This document shows positions 16,904 through 24,411 of a stretch of 44,497 nt of DNA, piece by piece. The number at the start of each line of letters is the position of its first letter. Within the stretch, counting starts at the first letter, position 1. The position numbers and the translations under genes were made by a program. This stretch comes from Dactylosporangium sucinum (GTDB lineage: Bacteria; Actinomycetota; Actinomycetes; Mycobacteriales; Micromonosporaceae): contig NZ_BMPI01000086.1 of the NCBI RefSeq assembly GCF_014647515.1, positions 1-44,497 of the forward strand, in the 5' to 3' direction. The notes beneath the pieces are model-generated. The model did not search any database, had not been told where the DNA came from, and was given only the letters and a program-made list of their open reading frames with translations.

Positions 16904-17774
16904 CCGGCTCGCGCGCCGGGCGAAGGTGGTGGCGCCACCCGTCGTGGGGCTCGCGGCGCTGCTGGGGCTATGGGTCTGGCTGGCTGCGGTACTGCCTGGC
17001 GACGGGAAGCTTCTGCCCACGCCCGGCGCGGTGCTCGCGGCCCTGGTCGAGGACCGCGACATCATCGCCATCGGGCTGTCGGCGACCCTGGTCAGCGCCG
17101 CGGAGGGGCTCGGGGCCGGGGTCGCCGTCGGGGTGGTTTTCGCCCTGGTCGCCGTGGTCGTGCCGGTGTTACGCCGGCCGCTGACCCGGCAGCTGACGAT
17201 CGTGTTCTGCCTGCCGCTCGCGGCCGTTGCCCCGCTGCTGTTCCTGTTCCTGGACCTGCCGGGCCCCCATGTCGTGCTGGCGGCGATCTCGGTGGTATTC
17301 CCTGTATACGTGGCCCTGGTCCAGGGCCTGACCGCCACCCACGAGGAGTGGGAGGACCTCCGCGACGTGCTCGGCGGCAGTCGGGTGCGCTACTTCCTCC
17401 GTGTCCAGCTTCCGTCGGCGGGCCCGCAGTTCGTCGTCGCCGCCCGCATCGCCGGACCCGCCGCGGTGCTCGGCACGACGCTCGCGGAGTACTTCGGCGG
17501 AGAGCGGGGCGTCGGTGTCCTCATGATTAACAGCCTGGCCCGGGTCGACACCCCACGCGCCTACGCGCTCGGGGTCGTCGTGACCGGGCTCAGTGCCCTG
17601 CTCTACGGCGCTGTCGGTGTCGTGGCGAGCCTGCTGCCGTGGACCGCGCAGCCACGAGCGTCGCGGCGGCGGATCGGCACGGCGACAGGCCCCGCGGCCG
17701 GGGCGGCGGCGGGCGAGCCTGCCCTGCCGGTCCGGAGCGTGGAGGCCATGAGCGTGGACGGAGGCCGGCGATGA
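16896..17774 (+). CDS. ABC transporter permease (first)
   Basis: A 292-residue membrane protein with about six hydrophobic helices and the BPD_transp EAA-type loop around EEWEDLRDVLGGSRVRYFLR, which contacts the ATPase. The start is GTG 16896 behind GGGGAGGGGGA, inside the end of the ATPase gene. A rare TTA leucine codon lies at 17169-17171. The C-terminal 40 residues are a hydrophilic Ala/Arg-rich tail. Its stop overlaps the next permease start. It probably heterodimerises with that second permease. Confidence 0.9.
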   Translation: MGSRLARRAKVVAPPVVGLAALLGLWVWLAAVLPGDGKLLPTPGAVLAALVEDRDIIAIGLSATLVSAAEGLGAGVAVGVVFALVAVVVPVLRRPLTRQLTIVFCLPLAAVAPLLFLFLDLPGPHVVLAAISVVFPVYVALVQGLTATHEEWEDLRDVLGGSRVRYFLRVQLPSAGPQFVVAARIAGPAAVLGTTLAEYFGGERGVGVLMINSLARVDTPRAYALGVVVTGLSALLYGAVGVVASLLPWTAQPRASRRRIGTATGPAAGAAAGEPALPVRSVEAMSVDGGRR

Positions 17775-18628
17775 CCAGTGCGACCGAGGCGGATGTCGTG
17801 GCGCAGGAAAAGGGCACGCCGATGCCTGGTTCGCGCCTGCGGCACAGATCGCTGCCCGGGCTGGTCCTCCGCGAACTGTGCGGAGGCTTGGTGCCGATCG
17901 GGGTGGTGCTGCTGCTGTGGCAGGTCGCCTACGTCGCATTGCCGGCCAACAGCTTCCTGCGCTCGCCGGTCGAGGCGATCCGGTATGCGGCCGAACCGGG
18001 CACCCTCGACCGGCTGGCCGTCGCGTTGGGGAGCACGTTCGCGATGGTGGTGCTCGGCTATGCGATCGCGATCGCGGTGTCGATCGTGCTGGCTTCGGTC
18101 GTCGTCTCCAGTATGGTGCTGGCCAGGGCACTCATGCCGGTCGCGGTGCTGCTGGGCACGATCCCGGTGATCGTGATCTCACCAGTGGTGATCATGCTCG
18201 TTGGGCGCAGCCCGGCAACGTCGGTAACGGTGTGTGTATTGATCACGTTCTTCCCGGCCCTGGTCAACATCGTCTCGGCGATGGGTTCGGTGCCGCCGAC
18301 GCTGCTCGATCTGTGCGGGGTGCTCGGCGGCGGCCGGATGCGCACCCTGGTGTCGGTCCGCCTGCCGCGAGCCGTGCCGGGCCTCGTCTCGGCCGGCAAG
18401 CTCGGCCTGCCGGCCGCGCTGACCGGAGTGATCCTGACCGAGTACATCGCCACGGGCGCCGGTATCGGCACCTACATCAACCTCGCCCGCGCGAACTACT
18501 GGTACGTCGAGATGTGGGCGGGGATCCTCGCCGTTCTCGTCTGCTCCGTGCTCGTCTACACGGTGCTCGGCGTGCTGGAGACGGTGCTGCAGGACCGTTA
18601 CGTGGCGTCGGGCCGGGGGGACCGGTGA
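17771..18628 (+). CDS. ABC transporter permease (second)
   Basis: A 285-residue permease of the same family, with six predicted helices after an N-terminal hydrophilic stretch of about 35 residues. The ATPase-contact loop reads PPTLLDLCGVLGGGRMRTLV. ATG 17771 overlaps the preceding stop. Having two different permeases rather than a homodimer is typical of riboflavin RibX-like or formylaminopyrimidine systems in some phyla, though homodimers are commoner in ThiXYZ. Its TGA overlaps the PfkB start. Confidence 0.9.
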   Translation: MTSATEADVVAQEKGTPMPGSRLRHRSLPGLVLRELCGGLVPIGVVLLLWQVAYVALPANSFLRSPVEAIRYAAEPGTLDRLAVALGSTFAMVVLGYAIAIAVSIVLASVVVSSMVLARALMPVAVLLGTIPVIVISPVVIMLVGRSPATSVTVCVLITFFPALVNIVSAMGSVPPTLLDLCGVLGGGRMRTLVSVRLPRAVPGLVSAGKLGLPAALTGVILTEYIATGAGIGTYINLARANYWYVEMWAGILAVLVCSVLVYTVLGVLETVLQDRYVASGRGDR

Positions 18629-19734
18629 GTGCCGGACGGGCGGTCGTCGTCGGCACCGTCGCGCTGGACCTGGTCGCGGCCGAAGCCCGGGCGAGGACCG
18701 CCCGGGCCGCGGTCGGCAACAGCGGGGCCAACATCGCCGTGCGGCTGGCGGCCGCGGGCTGGCGAGTCGAGCTGGTCTGCCTGGTCGGCGACGATCCGGC
18801 CGCGGACCTGGTGCGCGAGGACCTGACCCGCTGGGGGGTCGGCACGCACGGGACGATCTCCCGTGCCGGGTACCTCACCCCTCGGGTGTTCCTCGTCGCC
18901 GGCACGCCCGGCACTGCGGCGCGGTGGATGAACGCCTGCCCGCGCTGCGGGCGCCCCCGGGGACACACGCTGCAGATCCCCGCGCTCGACGAACTGCCCG
19001 CAGCGGTCCTCGACGCGGCGGCATCCGCCGACCTGATCGTCGCCGATGTCGCCGGGGCAACCGCGGACGCCTTGATCGATCGATGCGCGGGGCTGCGCTG
19101 GTTCGAGGCCAGCCTCACCGAGGCGGATCCGGACGTAGCTCGCAGGACCGGCGCCGCCTGCGATGTGGTGAAGGTTTCCGCCGAGGAGGTGGAGCACTAT
19201 GCCGGGGCTCTGGCCGCCATCGACGGGCGTACCCGGCTGCAGGTGGTCACCGACGGGCCGCGAGGGCTGCGGTTGCGCCGGCGCACCGTGGCCGCGCCGG
19301 GCTGGCCGGGCTGGTCACACCGGCCCGTTTCCGAACCGGTCGAGGTGGTCGACACCATGGGCGCGGGCGATGCCTTTACCGCGACGGTGGCGGCGGCGTT
19401 GGTGGGCGAGGGATGGCGCGGCGAGCCGGGCCTCCCCGATATTCTGCCCATCCTGGATGTCCCGGCCGCCGTCCGTACTGGGCAAGACGGTGACCGGGTG
19501 CCCGACCTGCTGGATTCGGTGCTCCATCAGGGGCAGCGGGCCGCGGCGATGGCCTGCCGTTTCCCCGGCGCGCGCGGAGACATGCGACCACGCGAGGAGG
19601 GGCGGTCGGCATGGTTGCCGGGCGAGCACGCGTGGCAGTGCGGCCGCTGCGAGGCCGAGCAGGCGAGCGGGGCGCCAGGGACGGACGGGAACACAGCGGG
19701 TCGCCGAAGCGGAAGGACGAAGCGCACGTGGTGA
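18625..19734 (+). CDS. PfkB/ribokinase-family sugar or nucleoside kinase with CPxCG insertion
   Basis: A 369-residue kinase. The N-terminal substrate region has GNSGANIAVRLAAAGW (31-46), and the C-terminal signature DTMGAGDAFTA (243-253) contains the catalytic base Asp249 and the anion hole. An unusual WMNACPRCGRPRGH stretch at about 101-114 carries a Cys pair (Cys105, Cys108) within what should be the lid or substrate loop. The last 100 residues beyond the signature are low complexity and partly depart from the family, with two more Cys in CGRC. GTG 18625 overlaps the permease stop. It probably phosphorylates the sugar or nucleoside released from the imported compound. Confidence 0.85.
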   Translation: MSAGRAVVVGTVALDLVAAEARARTARAAVGNSGANIAVRLAAAGWRVELVCLVGDDPAADLVREDLTRWGVGTHGTISRAGYLTPRVFLVAGTPGTAARWMNACPRCGRPRGHTLQIPALDELPAAVLDAAASADLIVADVAGATADALIDRCAGLRWFEASLTEADPDVARRTGAACDVVKVSAEEVEHYAGALAAIDGRTRLQVVTDGPRGLRLRRRTVAAPGWPGWSHRPVSEPVEVVDTMGAGDAFTATVAAALVGEGWRGEPGLPDILPILDVPAAVRTGQDGDRVPDLLDSVLHQGQRAAAMACRFPGARGDMRPREEGRSAWLPGEHAWQCGRCEAEQASGAPGTDGNTAGRRSGRTKRTW

Positions 19735-20606
19735 AGAAGGCGAAGGACGGATTCTCGGGACCAGGGGTTTCAGTACTCGCGCGCATCCGGTCGCTGCTGC
19801 CGACGCTGGCGCCGAGCGAGGCACGGGTCGCGGCCTTCATTTTGGAGCACGCCGACGACGTCGTCCACATGACGGTCGCCGAGGTTGCCGAGGGCGCGGC
19901 GTCCGCGGAGTCGTCGACCGTGCGGTGCTGCCGTTCGCTGGGATTCCAGGGCTTTCAGGACCTGAAGATCTCGCTGGCGCGCGACACGGCCTCGCTCGAC
20001 CAGTACGCCTACGACCACGTCGAGCCGGGCGACGCACCGGGCGACGTGCTGCTGAAGGTCATGACCTTCACCGCGCAGGTAATCCGCGATGCCGCCGGCA
20101 GCATCGATCCCGTGACCTTCGAGGAGGCGGTCGCCAAGATCAACGCGGCCGACGAGATTCTCGCGATCGGCTTCGGTGCGTCCTACCTGGTCGCGCGCAG
20201 CGTGCACGACCAGTTCGCCTCGATCGGCCTCAGGGTGCGCGCTCCCGACGCATCGAACCTGAAGTACCTGATGTCCCGCACGGCTCCGCCCGGCACCTGC
20301 GGGCTGCTGATCAGCCACACCGGTGCGACCCGCGACCTCATCCGCTGTGCGGAGGCGCTCCGCTCGCGGGGCGTACCGACCGTGGCGATCACCAGCTTTC
20401 CCCGCTCGCGGCTGGCCGACCGGGTCGACCACGCCCTGGTCGCCAGCGGGCGGGAGCTGGCGTTCCGCTTCGAGTCGCTCTCCGGCCGGCTCGCGCACCT
20501 GGCCGTCGTCGACGCGCTGTACCTGGCGCTGGCCCGGGCCTCGCCCGAGCGGGCTCGCGCATCGCTGGACATCTACTACGACATGGAGTCGTCCTGGCGG
20601 ATCTGA
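19728..20606 (+). CDS. RpiR-family regulator (HTH_6 + SIS)
   Basis: A 292-residue regulator. Residues about 12-85 contain the RpiR helix-turn-helix (LAPSEARVAAFILEHADDVV, TVAEVAEGAASAESSTVRCC). Residues about 125-260 form a SIS domain with LAIGFGASYLVARSVHDQFA and GLLISHTGATRDLI, the phosphosugar-sensing loops. GTG 19728 follows GGAAGGA and overlaps the PfkB stop. RpiR proteins control sugar, nucleoside and amino sugar catabolism by sensing sugar phosphates, so it is the probable regulator of this operon, responding to a phosphosugar made by its neighbours. No operator was identified. Confidence 0.92.
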   Translation: MVKKAKDGFSGPGVSVLARIRSLLPTLAPSEARVAAFILEHADDVVHMTVAEVAEGAASAESSTVRCCRSLGFQGFQDLKISLARDTASLDQYAYDHVEPGDAPGDVLLKVMTFTAQVIRDAAGSIDPVTFEEAVAKINAADEILAIGFGASYLVARSVHDQFASIGLRVRAPDASNLKYLMSRTAPPGTCGLLISHTGATRDLIRCAEALRSRGVPTVAITSFPRSRLADRVDHALVASGRELAFRFESLSGRLAHLAVVDALYLALARASPERARASLDIYYDMESSWRI

Positions 20607-20638
20607 CCATCCCGGCGATGTACACACAGGAGAATCCG

Positions 20639-21664
20639 ATGCCCGAACCCGTACCGGCCTTACCGCCGCCGTGTCCGTCGACCGCGGCGCCACCCGCAGT
20701 ACTCGTCGTCTCCAGGGTCGTGCTCGACGTCTTCCCGGGTTCGCCGGCCGAGACCGTCGTCCTCGGCGGTTCCGGTTTCTGGGCGGCTGTTGGAGTCGCC
20801 GCCACCCTCGACGAAGAGTCCACGGCGGTGATGCCGGGGAGGCCGGGGAGGCCGGCCGGAGTCTCCATCGCCTCTCGGGTCGGCACGGACTTCGGGCCGT
20901 ACCGGCCGATCCTGCATCGGCTGGGGATCCGGACGGACGCGCTGGTCACCGACGGACCACAGACCAGCCGGACGATCATCACGTACCCGGTGGGAGAGGA
21001 ACGCCGCGAGGAGCCGGTCGGCGGGTGGCCGGCACACGTGCGGATGCGTGCGGTATGGACCGACGTGCCCGAGCCCGTCCGGGCGGCACCGGGCTGCTAT
21101 GTGTTCCGGGACTGGCATCCGGGTTTCTGGGAGCCCCTACTCGAGGATGTGCGCCGGCATCGTACGCAGCTGTTGTGGGAGCTGCCCGCCTCGATCTGCA
21201 CCCCCGCCGATCTGCCGCGGCTGCGCGCGGTCCTGCCCTCCGTTGCGATCGTGTCGCTGAACCTGGCGGAGGCCCGGGCCCTGCTCGGTGTCGGCCCCGA
21301 TGCCGGTCCCGCCGGCGAGCTGAGTGCCGCGGAGGCGGCCCGGCGCATCGCCGACCTCGGCGCGCGGACCGTGCTACTGCGGGCCGGGCGGGCCGGATCG
21401 GTGGTCGCCCACGAAGGGCGCCTGCTCCGTGTCTCCGCCGCGCGGGTACCGGCCATCGACGTCACGGGTGCAGGCAACGCCTTCAGCGGCGCGTTCCTCG
21501 GCTGCCGGATCGCCGGTGCCGACGTGGCGTCCGCCGCGACGTTCGCAAGCGCGGTGGCGGCGATGGTCGTGTCCCGGCTCGGGCCGCCCGACTCGCACGC
21601 CGCGGCCCGGGCCCAAGCGCTCGAGCTCGTCCGCACCGCGCGGGTCTGGGATCTCGGATCGTGA
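20639..21664 (+). CDS. PfkB-family kinase of Mak32-like type (GAGN instead of GAGD)
   Basis: A 341-residue ribokinase-fold protein: glycine-rich VLGGSGFWAAVGVAATL (41-57), VSLNLAEA near 205-212, and the C-terminal signature IDVTGAGNAFSGAFLG (273-288). The catalytic Asp of the usual GAGD is Asn280 here. A GAGN signature and the GGSG(F/T)xAA opening recall, from memory, the yeast Mak32 subgroup, so the change may be a subgroup trait rather than damage. AGGAGA precedes ATG 20639. The end overlaps the phosphorylase start. It either phosphorylates a nonstandard substrate or acts as a binding protein. Confidence 0.82.
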   Translation: MPEPVPALPPPCPSTAAPPAVLVVSRVVLDVFPGSPAETVVLGGSGFWAAVGVAATLDEESTAVMPGRPGRPAGVSIASRVGTDFGPYRPILHRLGIRTDALVTDGPQTSRTIITYPVGEERREEPVGGWPAHVRMRAVWTDVPEPVRAAPGCYVFRDWHPGFWEPLLEDVRRHRTQLLWELPASICTPADLPRLRAVLPSVAIVSLNLAEARALLGVGPDAGPAGELSAAEAARRIADLGARTVLLRAGRAGSVVAHEGRLLRVSAARVPAIDVTGAGNAFSGAFLGCRIAGADVASAATFASAVAAMVVSRLGPPDSHAAARAQALELVRTARVWDLGS

Positions 21665-22614
21665 GCGGCTACCTTGACCCGTCGGGGATCGCGGAGCCGG
21701 ACCTGGAGGCCGTGCGGCGCATCCGCCGCGCAGTCCTGGACTCCCATCCGTACCGCGACGTACTGCCCGCCCGCGGGCTGCGCGTCGGCGGCCGACCCGC
21801 GCTGACCGGCGTAGATCCCGCCGACGTCGGCCGGTACGTCGTGCTGAGTGTGCGCGATCCGCTCGGCGAGGAGGTCGCGTCCGCCGGTATCGGGCACGCA
21901 CAGCGCCTCGCCTCAGCATTCGGGCCGGCGGAGCCCGTGGCGGCCACCGGGCTGTTCCAGACGAGCACGGCGTCGCTGGAGGGTGAGCGGGTGAGTGTCG
22001 TCGCCACCGGCAGCGGGGCTCCCGAGCTGGAACTCGCCATGGTGGAGCTGATGGAGCACACCGAGGCCGAGGTCTTCATCTACTTCGGCACCGCGGCAGG
22101 GCTGCACCCGTTCGTCCATCCCGGCGACGTCGTGGTCTCCACCGGTGTGGTGCGGGAGGAGGCTACGACCCGTGCCTACGTCGACCCGGCCTACCCCGCC
22201 GCGCCTTCCTACGACGTCGTAGCCGCCTTCGTCGGCGCCGCCCAGGACAACGGGGTGGCCGTTCACGCCGGAGTCACCCGGTCGACCGACTCCGACATCC
22301 TCGGCAACGGGCGCCCTTCCGTGGGCGGCTACCTGCAACCCCACCACCGGGAGACCATCGACTACTGGATCCGGGCAGGGGTGCTGTGCAACGACCGGGA
22401 GGCGTCGGCCGTGGTAACACTCGGGTCACTGTTCGGCCGACGCACCGGCGCGGTGCTCGGCGTGACCGACAACTTTCCCGCCGGCCGCTCGCTCAAGCCG
22501 GGCGCGGGCATGGCCGACGCGACGGCCACGCTGGTCGGCGGGCTGCGCCGGCTGCAGCGACTCGACCAGGCGCGGGTGCGCGGTGGGCGGCGGTACTGGG
22601 CCCCGCCACCGTGA
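21661..22614 (+). CDS. Nucleoside phosphorylase-family protein (PNP_UDP type)
   Basis: A 317-residue protein of the hexameric nucleoside phosphorylase superfamily. The phosphate and ribose binding strands are seen as FIYFGTAAGLHPFVHPGDVV and VVREEATTRAYVDP. The purine/uridine specificity region is seen as NDREASAVVTLGSLFG, corresponding to the usual MExAA segment, with Glu retained. These enzymes split nucleosides with phosphate into base and ribose 1-phosphate. GTG 21661 overlaps the kinase stop. As last gene of the operon it supplies the chemical logic: import, phosphorolysis, then kinase and SIS steps. Convergent with the transporter gene 4 bases away, without a visible terminator. Confidence 0.85.
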   Translation: MSGYLDPSGIAEPDLEAVRRIRRAVLDSHPYRDVLPARGLRVGGRPALTGVDPADVGRYVVLSVRDPLGEEVASAGIGHAQRLASAFGPAEPVAATGLFQTSTASLEGERVSVVATGSGAPELELAMVELMEHTEAEVFIYFGTAAGLHPFVHPGDVVVSTGVVREEATTRAYVDPAYPAAPSYDVVAAFVGAAQDNGVAVHAGVTRSTDSDILGNGRPSVGGYLQPHHRETIDYWIRAGVLCNDREASAVVTLGSLFGRRTGAVLGVTDNFPAGRSLKPGAGMADATATLVGGLRRLQRLDQARVRGGRRYWAPPP

Positions 22615-22618
22615 CCGG

Positions 22619-23623
22619 TTACTCCGCGGTTGCCGGTCGCCCGCCGGAGTCCTGGCCGAGCCGTCGCGCGATGACCGCGCAAACGATGAGCTGAATCTGA
22701 TGGAAGATCATCAGAGGCAGGACCGTCACCCCGATCATGGCCGCCGGCAGCAAGACCGTGGCGAGGGGGACCCCGCTCGCCAGCGACTTCTTGGACCCGC
22801 ACATGAGCAGCACCACCTGGTCCGGTCGGCTCATGCCGAGTCTGCGCCCGGCGCTGTACGTGACAGCCAGGACGATGGCAAGCATCAGCGAACAGCTACC
22901 GACGAGCACCGCAAGGGCGCCGGCCGAGACCGTTGACCAGATACCGTCCACGACGGCATGGCTGAAGGCAACGTACACGGTGAGGACGATCGCCCCCCGC
23001 TCACTCAGCGTCGTGATCCGCCGGTGCCGGGACATCCGGGCCGCCAACCATCGACGAGCCAGTTGGCCGACCACGAAGGGGAGCAGGAGTTGCAGGGCGA
23101 CCTTGCCCACGAGGCCGACCGACAGCCCGAGGGTGCCACCGAGCATGAGCGCGACCAGGACGGGCGTGAGGAACACGCCGGCCAGATTCGAGAACGAGGC
23201 CGCGCAGATCGCTCCGGCCACGTTGCCGCCCGCGATCGAGGTGAATGTGATCGACGACTGCACCGTCGAGGGAAGGACGCTGAGGAAGAGAAGCCCCTGC
23301 GCGAGTCCTGTGGGCAGCACCGCCGGGGCCAGCAACTGGGCCGCGAGACCGAGCACCGGGAAGAGCACGAACGTCGCGGTCAGCACGCTCGCGTGGAGGC
23401 GCCACTGGCCGAGGGCGGCAAGCGCCTCACGGGCGGGCAGCCGGAGGCCGTAGAGGAAGAACAGCCAGGCGACGGAGACGCTGACGGCCTGGCTCAGCCC
23501 GTCGCCGACCGCACCCCGGGCCGGCAGGAACGAGGCCAGCAGGACCGCCAGCAGCAGCGTTGCGATGAACGGGTCGATCCGCCGGAGCACGGACCGGAGA
23601 GGGCCGGTCGCGGGCCCGTTCAC
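22619..23623 (-). CDS. BASS-type (bile acid:sodium symporter family) transporter
   Basis: A 334-residue membrane protein with nine or ten hydrophobic segments. The SBF-like family is recognisable from VSVAWLFFLYGLRLP, FLSVLPSTVQSSITFTSIAG (the crossover Na+/substrate site) and LLMCGSKKSLASGVPLA. Relatives carry organic anions such as pantothenate precursors, glucosinolate acids, pyruvate or bile acids. GTG 23623 overlaps the stop of the upstream hydrolase gene (GTGA). It is the last gene of the leftward operon and probably imports an acid substrate or exports a product of the hydrolases. Confidence 0.88.
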   Translation of the reverse strand: MNGPATGPLRSVLRRIDPFIATLLLAVLLASFLPARGAVGDGLSQAVSVSVAWLFFLYGLRLPAREALAALGQWRLHASVLTATFVLFPVLGLAAQLLAPAVLPTGLAQGLLFLSVLPSTVQSSITFTSIAGGNVAGAICAASFSNLAGVFLTPVLVALMLGGTLGLSVGLVGKVALQLLLPFVVGQLARRWLAARMSRHRRITTLSERGAIVLTVYVAFSHAVVDGIWSTVSAGALAVLVGSCSLMLAIVLAVTYSAGRRLGMSRPDQVVLLMCGSKKSLASGVPLATVLLPAAMIGVTVLPLMIFHQIQLIVCAVIARRLGQDSGGRPATAE

Positions 23624-24408
23624 CGGGCGCTGAGCCCGGCGAGGACCGCGGTGCTCGTAGCGGTGAAGCCGAAGCATTGGCGGACGTTGTAGGTAGTGGC
23701 CCGCATGCAGAACTCCGGTGACGTGGTCGCCACCGCGTCCTCGATCATCACCACGTCGTAGCCGAGGTTCGCGCCGTCGATCAGTGTGGCGAGCACGCAC
23801 TGGTCGGCATTGACTCCCGCGAACAGCAGGGTATCCACCCGCAGGTTACGCAGCACCGAGTCCAGCGGCGTGTCGACGAATCCGCTCATTCGGTACTTGT
23901 CGATCGTGAAGTCCTCCGGTGAGATCATCAATTCGTCCACGGTCGCCGCGGCCCATGAGCCGGCCTGCAGGACCGGTGAGGCGGCGGCGTTGGAGGGGGT
24001 GCCGATCCCGGTCCCCGCTCCGGCCGGGTCATACACGTGCAGGACGCCGGGCGGTAGGTTCGCGCGATCGGAGCGGTTGCCCCAGTTGACCCAGATGACC
24101 GGTACATCCGCGTCGCGGACCGCCGGCAGCAGGTTTTGCAGCACGGGGATGGGGTCGCGTGCCGCTCGGACGTCAACGCCGATGCCCGCCAGCCAACCGT
24201 CGGGGTGGCAGAAGTCATTCTGCATGTCGATGACCACGACGGCGGTGCGGGCGAGGTCGATCGTCAGCCGCTGTGGTGCCGCGTCCACCACGACCGGTCG
24301 TGGCGGACGGACCGGACGGCGGAGGTCGACGTGGTCGGCCGACAGAGTCCAGGAGTTGCGGTTCAACAATGTGGCGTGTGTTCTCGAACCGCGGGCCGGA
24401 GTATGCAT
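23620..24408 (-). CDS. Isochorismatase-superfamily cysteine hydrolase, RutB-like
   Basis: A 262-residue hydrolase with the catalytic triad Asp61 (VVVIDMQNDF), Lys171 (DKYRMSGF) and Cys204 (NADQCVLATLIDG). The SGFVDTPLDSVLRNL segment is shared with RutB (ureidoacrylate amidohydrolase) and biuret hydrolase relatives more than with true isochorismatases. These enzymes cleave carbamoyl or ureido amides, releasing ammonia and carbon dioxide. It starts at ATG 24408, 3 bases after the amidase stop, and overlaps the transporter gene at its end, so it is cotranscribed with both. A ureido or carbamate intermediate is likely, but the substrate is unproven. Confidence 0.88.
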   Translation of the reverse strand: MHTPARGSRTHATLLNRNSWTLSADHVDLRRPVRPPRPVVVDAAPQRLTIDLARTAVVVIDMQNDFCHPDGWLAGIGVDVRAARDPIPVLQNLLPAVRDADVPVIWVNWGNRSDRANLPPGVLHVYDPAGAGTGIGTPSNAAASPVLQAGSWAAATVDELMISPEDFTIDKYRMSGFVDTPLDSVLRNLRVDTLLFAGVNADQCVLATLIDGANLGYDVVMIEDAVATTSPEFCMRATTYNVRQCFGFTATSTAVLAGLSAR

Positions 24409-24411
24409 GGA

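Noticed and set aside
13732..16938. Very long leftward open frame opposite the SIS, lipoprotein and ATPase genes
   Set aside because: It is antisense to three genes with intact motifs (SIS loops, lipobox, Walker A/B). It is Arg/Gly-rich, has no family features and results from codon bias on the other strand.
17878..18624. Upstream extension of the first PfkB frame
   Set aside because: It overlaps the second permease in another frame and is Arg-rich with no homology. GTG 18625, overlapping the permease stop, is the real start.
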